The translations under genes were made by a program, and so were the position numbers. A stretch of 64,000 nucleotides of DNA, taken from Aliishimia ponticola (GTDB taxonomy: Bacteria; Pseudomonadota; Alphaproteobacteria; Rhodobacterales; Rhodobacteraceae). The notes under the pieces are model-generated. The model had not been told where the DNA came from, made no database searches, and was given only the letters and a program-made list of their open reading frames with translations. Within the stretch, counting starts at the first letter, position 1; every line of letters begins with the position of its first letter. Shown here one piece after another: positions 50,101-57,230 of this stretch. The stretch is from positions 1,240,001 to 1,304,000 of the forward strand of contig NZ_SRKY01000001.1 in assembly GCF_004803475.1 (NCBI RefSeq). Reading direction: 5' to 3'.

Positions 50101-52216
50101 CAGCAGCGGACCGGCGGTGGCCGATCTGAATGGCACGCAGAACGGGCTGATCGATCTGACCTATGCCCGCCTTGATGCGTTCGACTTTGGCGCGGGACCG
50201 GGCGGCTCTTTCACGCTTGGTGATGGCGGCACGGTCGGGTTCGATCTGACGCAAAGTGTCAGCACGGATGGCCCGCTCTATCTGTATGTCGCGGAAGGCG
50301 CGGCCAATGAGGAACTCGAAGCCTCTATCGCGGCGTCCGACACACGCCTTGCCGCCCCGGCAGACCTGTCGACCGATTTCGGCGCCGCCGGGTCCGAGGG
50401 CGATCTGACGCGCCTTACTTACGAGTTCAACTTGTTCGAGGACGCGGGCAAGATGCTGAAATTCGACTTCTCGTTCCTGACGGAAGAGCTGCGCGAGTTT
50501 GCCGGAAGCGAATTCAACGATGCGCTGCGGATCTTCCTCAACGGTGTGCAATTGGCGGAGCTTTCCGACGGCTCTGCGCTGACGGTCAGCCAGCTTCTGC
50601 CCGCACCCTTTGCCGCGCCGCATCCTGATCTGATCCTCAACCCCGTCGCGGACGGCCCGGCCAAGGATCACACCCGTGCGGACGCCTATACCGCGCCGCT
50701 CACCTTCATCGGGGCCACGCAATACGGCACCAACGAGTTGGTGATCGAAATCGAAGATATCCGCGACGGGCTGATGGACAGTGCGGTTCTCATCCAGGGC
50801 GGGTCCATCGCGCTGGAGGACGGCGACGATCGCGGCGTGATCGACCTGCCGGTCAACCCCAAGGAAGAACCGCCCTTCCCTGCCGTGGAAATCTCCAAGC
50901 GCGTGCTGCGCGTGGCTGAAGGCGGCGACAAGGTCGAGACAGAGGTTTCCCTGACCGGGATCGCGGGCCTGACGCAAGAGGTCAAAGTCGTGCTGACACC
51001 GGGCACGGCGGATATCGACCTTGGCTCCGGTCCGGGGGCCGAACATGTGCTGGTCTTCTCGCCCGGTGCGGCGCTGACCCAGACGGTCCTGGTATCCGCC
51101 CCGCTCGACAACCTTGTCGAACTGACAGAGGTGGTTCTGGCCTCGGTGGATGTGTCCGGCGCGGGGGCCTTCGACGGCACGCCTATCGCCCCGATCGTGG
51201 TCACGGTCTTCGACACGCTTTCGCAATCGCCGACCCTGTCCGGCACCGATGATGCCAACCGTCTGGAAGGCACTGCCGCCAACGAAACGATCAACGCATT
51301 CGGCGGCGATGACATCCTGATCGGCGGCTTGGGCAACGATAAGCTCAACGGCGGTGATGGTGTCGATACGGCATCCTACGAGACAGCCTCCGCCGGGGTT
51401 GAAGTCTATCTCAATGCTGGCAAGAGCCGCGGCGCAGACGGGTATGACACCCTCACCGAGATCGAGAATCTGACCGGTTCGGCCCATGACGACCGGCTGA
51501 TCGGCGACAGCGGCGACAACCACCTCGTCGGCGGCGACGGCGCGGATATCATCAAGGGCAATGGCGGCAATGACAGCTTTGACGGCGGCGCGGGCGATGA
51601 TGTGATCCGTGGCGGTGCGGGCGACGACATGATGCAGGGCGGCGACGGGTCGGACATCATGTTCGCGCTGGCCGGGGCCGATGTGCTGGATGGTGGCGCG
51701 GATCGCGACTTCCTTTACGGCGGGCGAGATGCCGATACCGTTCTTGGCGGCGATGGCGATGACGAAGTGCGCGGCAATCTGGGCGCGGACGATATCTCTG
51801 GCGAGGCGGGCAGCGACGATCTGCGCGGCGGTGGCGGCAACGATACGCTGGATGGCGGCGCGGATAATGACTTCCTCTTCGGTGAGAATGGCGCAGACAG
51901 CCTGCACGGCGGCGCGGGCAATGACAGCCTGACCGGCGGCATGGGCTCTGGCGTGTTCGACGGCGCAAGCGATACCTTCATCTATGCCTCCAGCAGCGAT
52001 GGCAGCGGCGGGTTCGACCGGATCAAGGACTGGGAGGACGGCATCGACGCATTGGACCTGAGCGCCTTCGGCTTCACCGATTTCGCAGCCGATGTGCTGG
52101 CGCTGGCTTCTGACCGGACCGGTGGGCTGCGGATCGATTTCGGTAGCGGCGATGTGCTCTTTATCGAAGATTTCCTGAAAGCCGATTTCGATGCGTCCGA
52201 TGTGATCCTGACCTGA
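44126..52216 (+). CDS. Giant RTX calcium-binding protein with choice-of-anchor-L-like and Calx-beta-like domains
   Basis: A 2696-residue acidic protein, probably secreted by a type I system. Start at 44126 has GGGAGGGG upstream. No Sec signal. Residues about 1-750: non-repetitive, hydrophobic-rich N-terminal region. About 760-1175, 1240-1390 and 1480-1590: RTX nonapeptide repeats (GGxGxDxUx). About 1685-1742: Pro/Leu-rich linker (PTLPTLPTIPTLPGLG). About 1820-2230: resembles the choice-of-anchor-L domain (GIVLSTGIV; FSFLTEELREFAGSEFNDAL). About 2250-2363: Calx-beta-like. About 2370-2610: final RTX block, then a serralysin-like C-terminus (FDRIKDWEDGIDALDLS) with the secretion signal. Cysteine is almost absent. 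Function is perhaps adhesion or biofilm; no enzyme motif found. Confidence 0.85.
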   Translation: MSLINQLRPVLSALEDNGITEALSSLPMIADDLTGLIDSLDLDDLDTLIDDALAAAESLVDDEARAAALAEALDDLDGITASATGSEVTVALTAGTDAVVDILDGDIGLGGAAFSLEAQADFSGSIAVAVDVNFSYDTSTDTLTLIDTPQDEVSLSTAISADVSADATIAGGVIAVELTDAMAAPELAISAGFNFASLDPNDITVTYGGTSRLEFDLATVVANGLLPGITATIGIDWDPLDPARAPEITFGDVGISVGELVEAIAEMLDPIADILFEGIIGKIVNIMTEPLPIISDGLNAVNAIDLFDTIPTSGDSIFNLLDGIGLYLQGKGNTQGVQILSNFAEALAILKQLNDFAENDGIIPLGEFSIPGFDADVDPIPAASFTIADIGGQTPLEFLNQLAIDANLFQTVLDSVPGLSDLTSGSLGVSSPSDESGLSFPLFENPEMILNVLLPELTGGTPVPIIQYDIPAISGEARFGEFFFPVFGPFGLTLDGFTEATVDFIVGYDTYALTVEDGTFADGLFLTTQEMAPGEQIERQPDDLQFEYRPIAYATSGVFAGVAVDAVVVRVGVAGGITGFVAAFLPGGEVDTEMGEIPNGVLRLSDFGSGCFLDPILGRIGAEVIASIKIGFGIFSFDYDITIADITLANFEFGCPPATEEIDGLGRYASTSTILFHVGPEIGNRIIEGIADTQINETYRVSQGVDEDGLDVPGALRVEYAGTFQNFGVDDGEAAPTEITADFGDGDDAIVISADLNVTVDVSGGDGLDILEGAALNDELDGGAGNDRLFGRAGNDILTGGDGDDYLEGGLGADTLSGGDGRDRVSYESSAVGVTLLWNGSAVIGSGGEAEGDVLTSIEYIVGSAHDDVLTGNPIESNTLQGNAGDDVLIGGNDDDFLLGDAGADMLLGGAGTDGTSYVTSNDAVIVDLAAGTASGGDAEGDILSSIESVMGSAFYDVLLGDNGDNALAGWIGEDILDGRLGADEVSGGQGDDIVYGRGAGAVLLDGGEGHDLLSYERAGGAVTVDLEAGTGQRSGTDTIGFRQVDDGNGGFEDSIYSSFEDLDGSHFDDTLTGDAQGNTIRGLSGSDTIDGGAGNDILIGGLGADAITGGAGTDWADYTDGDGVAVFLTGGPGTGSTADGDTLTEVENLRGSDGTDFLGGDDGDNILAPMLSGGSLDAVDGLGTDDEDTLQLDYSRNDWGLGVVGGLTLGRFERFAFDGSTLLDGVAFARIENFEITGTMRDDDIETGDGDDRLYLGGGDDTVDSGSGTDTVLAQEGNDTVRYESDDDTPLFLLDGGRDTDGISLLLRDVTEDMQVRAGGDTAINLILSTGASVVNFENLDLIRTGEGADLIEQTGISDNELYGGGNADLIDPGRGIDYVNGGSEIVTTAPSYDVGDRPIYLVTEAEQLLDFVTADVLRLDWSTVSSDISSQVSRYLSGQAYLQANDTTAVSYPFYTQGGFYETADGNDRTDFFGIEAVDITGGSGDDQLAGTWHGLEFAITVNGVTSAPFAIATDRGNDRLVGGAGDDTLLGLTGSDTLIGGNGDDMLYGTGADDMTENFGVGAPGDTFEIDTLTGGNGADRFVLGALDEDNTPLSFYLGRTNANEDATDSRAIITDFDATEGDRLVLAGSSGDYVVETVADGVNILLDQPDRNIIAHLEGVSSLALNSGTAIFRTGFFVPDFPLIPVLPDLPFTPFLTNPVNTPIDFSFSDSFTPTLPTLPTIPTLPGLGLGTVTPVLGQVQTGPATLPLSSMVTSALMTEALSPAEGLGEISADPSLLDPGSLLDLSDLGAPQIDLPQVSADTTAATGKPWIAQTNNTNILANYLFEGVSNDLLQSGTLTLEGDARAFGVFQGDPFDLGYGIVLSTGIVEDIDEPNEEDGGIYGPYAPELTFDNIGEFGGSGIFRADLSFLGTELNSLTIADDGDAIGGGVQAFSGLDLDALVLSRQLVTQDDIDNGFDFNDSAQFETLDVFNYASAYSQYTPGDIRASSGPAVADLNGTQNGLIDLTYARLDAFDFGAGPGGSFTLGDGGTVGFDLTQSVSTDGPLYLYVAEGAANEELEASIAASDTRLAAPADLSTDFGAAGSEGDLTRLTYEFNLFEDAGKMLKFDFSFLTEELREFAGSEFNDALRIFLNGVQLAELSDGSALTVSQLLPAPFAAPHPDLILNPVADGPAKDHTRADAYTAPLTFIGATQYGTNELVIEIEDIRDGLMDSAVLIQGGSIALEDGDDRGVIDLPVNPKEEPPFPAVEISKRVLRVAEGGDKVETEVSLTGIAGLTQEVKVVLTPGTADIDLGSGPGAEHVLVFSPGAALTQTVLVSAPLDNLVELTEVVLASVDVSGAGAFDGTPIAPIVVTVFDTLSQSPTLSGTDDANRLEGTAANETINAFGGDDILIGGLGNDKLNGGDGVDTASYETASAGVEVYLNAGKSRGADGYDTLTEIENLTGSAHDDRLIGDSGDNHLVGGDGADIIKGNGGNDSFDGGAGDDVIRGGAGDDMMQGGDGSDIMFALAGADVLDGGADRDFLYGGRDADTVLGGDGDDEVRGNLGADDISGEAGSDDLRGGGGNDTLDGGADNDFLFGENGADSLHGGAGNDSLTGGMGSGVFDGASDTFIYASSSDGSGGFDRIKDWEDGIDALDLSAFGFTDFAADVLALASDRTGGLRIDFGSGDVLFIEDFLKADFDASDVILT
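46410..47650 (+). repeat. First RTX repeat block
   Basis: Runs of GGAGND/GGDGDD-type nonapeptides that bind calcium, interleaved with four copies of a module of about 70 residues (Ser-Tyr-Glu, then V-x-VDL-x-x-G, then GDxLxxIE-x-x-x-GS). Purely coding repeats. Confidence 0.85.
51238..51960 (+). repeat. C-terminal RTX repeat block
   Basis: About 25 nonapeptide repeats (for example GGAGDDVIRGGAGDD), preceded by the fifth copy of the 70-residue module (TASYETASAGVEVYLNAGKS). Adjacent to the C-terminal secretion signal. Confidence 0.85.
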
Positions 52217-52368
52217 TCCGGCCATGCCCGAAGGTGACGATCCTCGCCCTTCCGCGTGCCCACGTGGGAGGGCGGCCCGCTCTTGAGCTTCCGCCCGCCC
52301 CGCCTGTAGGGTGATCGTCGGGGGAGAGCCAGATCACATGCCAACATACCAGATAGCTGACGCCGCCA

Positions 52369-54036
52369 ATGCCTGACGCCGCGCATGAGTTCGATTTCAT
52401 CGTGGTCGGCGCGGGCTCTGCCGGGTGCCTCATGGCCAACCGGCTTAGCGCCGATCCCAACAACCGCGTCCTGTTGCTGGAGGCCGGGAAAGCCGACACC
52501 TATCCGTGGATACACATCCCCGTTGGCTATCTCTATTGCATCGGTAACCCGCGCGCGGATTGGATGTTCAAAACCCAGCCCGCCAAAGGCCTGAACGGGC
52601 GCAGCTTGCTTTATCCGCGTGGCAAGACGCTGGGCGGCTGTTCATCGATCAACGGCATGATCTACATGCGCGGACAGGCCCGCGATTATGACGCATGGGC
52701 AGAGGCAACCGGCGAGCCCGCATGGAACTGGGACAACTGCCTGACCGATTTCAAAGCGCATGAAGATCACTACAAGCTGGATAACGGGGCCGATCCCGCC
52801 ACCGGCGACAACAGCCGCTTTTCCGATCTGCATGGCCATGGCGGCGAGTGGCGAATCGAAAAGCAACGCCTGCGCTGGGACATTCTCGACAGTTTTGCCG
52901 AGGCGGCGGTCGAAACGGGTATCGAACGGACCGAGGATTTCAACACCGGCGACAATGCGGGCGTCGGCTATTTCGATGTGAACCAGCGGTCGGGCTGGCG
53001 GTGGAACACGTCCAAAGCCTTTCTGCGCCCTGCCCGGTCACGGCCCAACCTGACCATCTGGACCGAAGCGCATGTGGAAAAACTGCGCTTTCATAGCGGC
53101 GCGGATGGTCGGCCACATTGCGACGGGGCCATCGTTCACCGCCAAGGCCAACGGGTCGATCTGCGCGCGGCGCGCGAGGTGATCCTGTCGGCGGGGGCCG
53201 TGAACTCCCCCCACATCCTGCACCTGTCCGGGATCGGCCCGGCGGGGCTGCTGACGCAACACGGCATCGATGTGGTACTGGACGCCCCCTATGTGGGCGA
53301 GAACCTGCAAGACCATCTGCAAATCCGCGCGGTCTACAAGGTCAAGGGCACGCGCACGCTCAACACACTTGCCAACTCGCTGGTCGGCAAGGCGCGGATC
53401 GGGTTGGAATACGCGCTCAAACGCAGCGGCCCGATGAGCATGTCGCCCAGCCAGCTTGGCGCCTTCACCCGGTCCGACCCCGCCCTCCCTCATGCCAATC
53501 TGGAATACCATGTGCAGCCGCTCAGCCTTGAGGCCTTTGGCGAAGACCTGCATGACTTTCCGGCCATGACCGTCAGCGTGTGCAACCTCAACCCGACCAG
53601 CCGGGGGCATATCCGGCTTGCCGGCCCCGATTTCCGCACGCCGCCAGAGATCGCGCCCAACTACCTCGACACAGAGGAAGACCGGAAGGTCGCCGCAGAC
53701 AGCTTGCGGCAGGTGCGCCAGATCATGGCCCAACCGGCGATGCAGGCCTATGCGCCCGAAGAGTTCAAACCCGGCGTTCAGTATCAAAGCGATGCCGATC
53801 TCGCGCGGCTGGCAGGTGATATCGCCAGCACGATCTTTCACCCGGTCGGCACCGTGAAAATGGGGCGCACGGATGATCCCACTGCGGTGTTGGACCCGCA
53901 TCTGAGGGTGAAGGGCGTTGCCGGACTGCGCGTGGTCGATGCCTCTGTCATGCCGCAGATCACCAGCGGCAACACGAATTCACCAACGATCATGATCGCG
54001 GAAAAGGCCGCCGCGTGGGTGCTTTCAGGCAGCTAA
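52369..54036 (+). CDS. GMC-family FAD oxidoreductase (choline/alcohol dehydrogenase type)
   Basis: A 555-residue flavoprotein. FAD-binding [13 protein letters not shown] at about residues 14-26, [14 protein letters not shown], the second signature [13 protein letters not shown], and the catalytic His in [10 protein letters not shown] plus the Asn/His region [13 protein letters not shown]. It oxidises an alcohol with FAD. No betaine genes are nearby, so choline is not assured. The ribosome site is weak. No cofactor partner genes are seen. Confidence 0.88.
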   Translation: MPDAAHEFDFIVVGAGSAGCLMANRLSADPNNRVLLLEAGKADTYPWIHIPVGYLYCIGNPRADWMFKTQPAKGLNGRSLLYPRGKTLGGCSSINGMIYMRGQARDYDAWAEATGEPAWNWDNCLTDFKAHEDHYKLDNGADPATGDNSRFSDLHGHGGEWRIEKQRLRWDILDSFAEAAVETGIERTEDFNTGDNAGVGYFDVNQRSGWRWNTSKAFLRPARSRPNLTIWTEAHVEKLRFHSGADGRPHCDGAIVHRQGQRVDLRAAREVILSAGAVNSPHILHLSGIGPAGLLTQHGIDVVLDAPYVGENLQDHLQIRAVYKVKGTRTLNTLANSLVGKARIGLEYALKRSGPMSMSPSQLGAFTRSDPALPHANLEYHVQPLSLEAFGEDLHDFPAMTVSVCNLNPTSRGHIRLAGPDFRTPPEIAPNYLDTEEDRKVAADSLRQVRQIMAQPAMQAYAPEEFKPGVQYQSDADLARLAGDIASTIFHPVGTVKMGRTDDPTAVLDPHLRVKGVAGLRVVDASVMPQITSGNTNSPTIMIAEKAAAWVLSGS

Positions 54037-54076
54037 TCAGTACAGTCCCGTATGCCTACCCGTCACCGCGTGGGCG

Positions 54077-54964
54077 TTACTGTGGGCGCAGCAGATCGGC
54101 GAGTTTCTCGAACACCTGACTGCGCGCAGAGCCGGGCCGCCATGCCAGCACCACTTGCCGTGGGCAGGCATCGGGCAAGGGCGTCAACCGCACCGCGCCC
54201 TGCCCCGCGACCCCGGCCTTTACCGCCAAATCCGGCAACAGCGTAATCCCCAACCCTTCAGAGACCATGGCGATCAGGGTCGGCAGGCTGGTTGCGGCGA
54301 AATCCTCCAACTCGTCATCCAGCTTGCCCGGATAGGCCGCCAGCGCGTGGCGTTGCAGGCAATGGCCTTTTTCCAACAGCATGAGTTGCCCCTTGGCTTC
54401 TTCCTGCGCCAGCGCCTGCGCCCCCACCCCGCGCGGAGCGGGCCAGTCAGGCGGTGAGGCCAGCTGATACCCATCCTCGAACAGCGGCGCGATATGCAGG
54501 CCCTTGGTCTCGAACGGCAACGCGATCAGGATCAGATCCAGCCGTCCGTCATTCAACCCGGCGATCAGGCTTTCTGTCATCTCTTCGCGCAGGAACAGCT
54601 TGATTTGCGGCAACGCGGCGCGGATCGCGGGCAATGTGTGAGGGATCAGATAGGGACCGATCGTCGGGATGGCCCCAAGCCGCAATTCCCCCTCGAACGG
54701 GTTGCGATGCGCCTTTGCCAGTTCCGAGATGTCTTCAGCATCCACCAAAAGCCGCCGCGCGCGCGCTGCGATTTCTTCGCCGACCGGGGTCAGCAACACA
54801 CTGCGCTTGGTCCGCTCGAACACGGTCACGCCCAGACTGGCCTCCAGCTCCTTGATCGCCGCCGACAGCGTTGGCTGCGTGACAAAGCACAGCTCTGCCG
54901 CGCGCGAAAAATTCAAATGGTCCGCGACCGCGACCAGAAAGCGAAGCTGCCGAAGCGTGAACAT
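54077..54964 (-). CDS. OxyR-like LysR regulator lacking the second redox cysteine
   Basis: A 295-residue LysR-type protein close to OxyR: helix-turn-helix SRAAELCFVTQPTLSAAIKEL, and LLEKGHCLQRHALAAY. Cys202 matches the peroxide-reactive Cys199 of E. coli, but the resolving cysteine position (211) is Tyr, so an intramolecular disulfide at this place cannot form. Start at 54964 has GGGAG upstream. It is divergent from a peroxiredoxin-Dps operon and its start overlaps a four-box OxyR-type site, so it probably controls that operon and itself. Confidence 0.88.
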   Translation of the reverse strand: MFTLRQLRFLVAVADHLNFSRAAELCFVTQPTLSAAIKELEASLGVTVFERTKRSVLLTPVGEEIAARARRLLVDAEDISELAKAHRNPFEGELRLGAIPTIGPYLIPHTLPAIRAALPQIKLFLREEMTESLIAGLNDGRLDLILIALPFETKGLHIAPLFEDGYQLASPPDWPAPRGVGAQALAQEEAKGQLMLLEKGHCLQRHALAAYPGKLDDELEDFAATSLPTLIAMVSEGLGITLLPDLAVKAGVAGQGAVRLTPLPDACPRQVVLAWRPGSARSQVFEKLADLLRPQ

Positions 54965-55001
54965 ATAGAGACTCCCTATAACAGACAGAGTTATATTCAA
55001 T
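54965..55001. promoter_or_regulatory. OxyR-type four-box binding site
   Basis: ATAG-N7-CTAT-N7-AGAG-N7-CAAT: four tetranucleotides with exactly the spacing of the OxyR consensus (ATAG-N7-CTAT twice, N7 between). The first pair is perfect, the second has one change per box. It touches the regulator's own ribosome site and lies about 75 bases before the peroxiredoxin start. Confidence 0.68.
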
Positions 55002-55074
55002 TTCACTTATATATCGCAATCCCCCAAATAAGGGTCATCGCGCAAGACAACGCTGTTCGCAGGAGACCAGACAA

Positions 55075-55728
55075 ATGACAGACCAAACCCCGATCACCCG
55101 GCCCACCGGACCGCGTCTGAATGAGCCCGCACCGGCCTTTGACGCACCGACCACGCATGGGCAGAAAACACTGGACGACTACAAGGGACAGTGGCTTGTG
55201 CTGTTCTCGCACCCGGCAGATTTCACGCCCGTTTGCACCACCGAATTCATTGGCTTTGCCAAACGTCAGGACGATTTCGCTGCCGCCAATACCGCGCTGC
55301 TGGGCCTGTCGATCGACAGCCATTACAGCCACATCGCCTGGGTGCTGAACATCAAGGAAAAATTCGGCACGCAGATCGGATTTCCCATCATCGCGGACCT
55401 GAACATGGCCGTGGCCCAGGCCTATGGCATGATCCAGCCGGGTGCCTCTGACACGGCTGCGGTGCGCGCGACTTTCATCATCGATCCCGAAGGTGTGCTG
55501 CGCGCTATGGTCTACTACCCGATGAATGCGGGCCGCTCCGTGGACGAGATTTACCGCCTGCTGATCGCGCTTCAGACTGCGGATGAAAACGCCTGCTCCA
55601 TGCCGGAAAACTGGAAACCCGGCGATCCGGTCATCGTGCCCACACCGAAGACACCGGAAGAGGCCGAAGCCCGCAAAGGCGAAGGCTATGAGACCGTGGA
55701 TTGGTATTTCTCCACCCGGCAGCTCTGA
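55075..55728 (+). CDS. Peroxiredoxin (AhpC/TSA, Prx6-type)
   Basis: A 217-residue thiol peroxidase. Peroxidatic Cys54 in PADFTPVCTTEF; another cysteine, Cys174, in the C-terminal ENACSMPENWKPGD, as in two-cysteine Prx6 proteins. Length fits Prx6. Ribosome site AGGAGA before the start. First gene of an operon with Dps and a metallohydrolase; divergent from the OxyR-like regulator. Confidence 0.94.
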   Translation: MTDQTPITRPTGPRLNEPAPAFDAPTTHGQKTLDDYKGQWLVLFSHPADFTPVCTTEFIGFAKRQDDFAAANTALLGLSIDSHYSHIAWVLNIKEKFGTQIGFPIIADLNMAVAQAYGMIQPGASDTAAVRATFIIDPEGVLRAMVYYPMNAGRSVDEIYRLLIALQTADENACSMPENWKPGDPVIVPTPKTPEEAEARKGEGYETVDWYFSTRQL

Positions 55729-55791
55729 CATGCTGCGGTCCCGCCCCCCGGTGGGGCCGCCCTGCCCCCCAAACCGAAAAGGAAACCTCCC

Positions 55792-56229
55792 ATGACCAAT
55801 CAACCCGTCGTCACCACGCTGACCACTGTCTTGGGTCAGACGTTCCGCCTTTATGTGCAAAGCCACGGCTATCACTGGAACGTCGAAGGCCCGCAGTTCC
55901 GCCAGCTGCACAAGATGTTCGAGGCGCAGTACCAGAACCTTTGGGGCGCACTCGATGAGATTGCGGAACGGATTCGCGTGCAAGGCGCCTATGCCCCTGC
56001 GTCGGTTGCTGACCTTATGTCACATGCCGCGCCCGAGGCCGATCCGGCACACTCCGCAGCCGAAATGGTCACCAAAGCCATCGCCGAACACGAGGCCATT
56101 GCCACAACGCTGCGCGAGGCGATTTCCACGGTGACCGACGCGGGCGATGATGTCAGCGCAGGTCTGCTGACAGACCGCCTTGCGTGGCACGAAAAGGAAA
56201 TTTGGATGATGCGCGCCAGCACCCGATAA
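55792..56229 (+). CDS. dps: Dps-family ferritin-like protein
   Basis: A 145-residue four-helix protein that stores iron and protects DNA. Ferroxidase-site residues of the family are present: His28 in YHWNVEG, His40, Asp55 and Glu59 in ALDEIAER. Short N-terminus without a lysine-rich tail, so direct DNA binding is doubtful. Follows the peroxiredoxin gene by 63 bases, ribosome site AAGGAAA. Confidence 0.92.
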   Translation: MTNQPVVTTLTTVLGQTFRLYVQSHGYHWNVEGPQFRQLHKMFEAQYQNLWGALDEIAERIRVQGAYAPASVADLMSHAAPEADPAHSAAEMVTKAIAEHEAIATTLREAISTVTDAGDDVSAGLLTDRLAWHEKEIWMMRASTR

Positions 56230-56262
56230 GCGGCGCAACCTTTGAAAGACAGGAGCAGAAAC

Positions 56263-57135
56263 ATGACCAACCCCATCGTCAAATCCTTTTGGGATGAACC
56301 CACCGGAAGCTGGCAATACGTTTTCCATGATCCCCAGACCATGAAAGGTGCCATTGTCGATCCGGTGATGGAATACGATCCGCTTTCGGGCGCGACCGGC
56401 ACGAAGAACGCGCAGACATTGCTGGATTACGTGGCCGATGCCGGGATCGAACTGGAATGGATTCTGGATACGCACCCCCATGCGGACCATTTCTCCGCCG
56501 CGCAGTGGCTCAAGGAGCAGACCGGCGCACCGACCGCGATCGGTGAGAAAGTTACCGGCGTCCAGAAGCTCTGGAGCGGGATTTACAACCTGCCGGGCGT
56601 TCTGCCGACGGATGGACGCCAATGGGACCGGCTCTTTGCCGATGGCGACACATTTCGCGTGGGCACCGTTGACGTGCGGGTGATCTTCTCGCCCGGGCAT
56701 ACCCTGGCGTCGATCACCTATGTCGCGGGGGACGCCGCCTTTGTGCATGACACGTTGATGATGCCAGACAGCGGCACATCGCGCGCCGATTTCCCCGGCG
56801 GTTCGTCGAAGGAGTTGTATGACAGCATCCAGCGCATTCTGGCCCTGCCAGACGACACCCGCGTATTCGTCGGCCATGATTACGCGCCCAAGGGCCGCGA
56901 CGCGCGCTGCGAAGCGACGGTGGCCGAACACAAGGCCAGCAACATCCACCTGAAAGACGCCCCGTCAGAGGCCGAATACCGGGCGGTGCGCGATGCCCGC
57001 GATGCGACGCTGCCGCTGCCCAAGCTGATGCTCGCCGCGCTTCAGGTGAATATCCGCGGGGGCCGCCTGCCGGAGCCGGAAGAGAATGGTCGCTCTTACC
57101 TGAAAGTGCCGCTCAATTACTTTGAGCCGCGCTGA
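56263..57135 (+). CDS. Metallo-beta-lactamase-fold hydrolase (ETHE1/Blh-like)
   Basis: A 290-residue MBL-fold enzyme with the metal motif THPHADHFSAA (His71, His73, Asp75, His76), SPGHTLASITY and VGHDYAPKG. It resembles persulfide dioxygenase-type proteins (ETHE1, Blh), which oxidise glutathione persulfide, although glyoxalase II-type activity is also possible. Start at 56263 has AGGAG upstream. Third gene of the peroxide-defence operon. Confidence 0.88.
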   Translation: MTNPIVKSFWDEPTGSWQYVFHDPQTMKGAIVDPVMEYDPLSGATGTKNAQTLLDYVADAGIELEWILDTHPHADHFSAAQWLKEQTGAPTAIGEKVTGVQKLWSGIYNLPGVLPTDGRQWDRLFADGDTFRVGTVDVRVIFSPGHTLASITYVAGDAAFVHDTLMMPDSGTSRADFPGGSSKELYDSIQRILALPDDTRVFVGHDYAPKGRDARCEATVAEHKASNIHLKDAPSEAEYRAVRDARDATLPLPKLMLAALQVNIRGGRLPEPEENGRSYLKVPLNYFEPR

Positions 57136-57172
57136 CCGGTCGCACAGACGCCCGGGCGCACGAAACGTTCCT

Positions 57173-57204
57173 GCGCGGCCTTGGCCACTGGCACGGGGCC
57201 GCGC
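57173..57204. terminator. Hairpin between convergent metallohydrolase and sensor kinase genes
   Basis: GCGCGGCC and GGCCGCGC form an eight-pair stem with a 16-base loop in the 95-base convergent gap. Suits a two-way terminator; no T-run. Confidence 0.4.
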
Positions 57205-57230
57205 GCAAGTTGCCGCCGCCAACCGCCTCT

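Noticed and set aside
46410-51960. Tandem DNA repeats or CRISPR-like array
   Set aside because: Periodicity follows the reading frame and encodes RTX nonapeptides; no constant repeat with unique spacers.
48278-52225. Very long open frame on the strand opposite the RTX gene
   Set aside because: It mirrors GGxGxD codons and has no family signature or ribosome site; GC-rich repeats keep the opposite frame open by chance.
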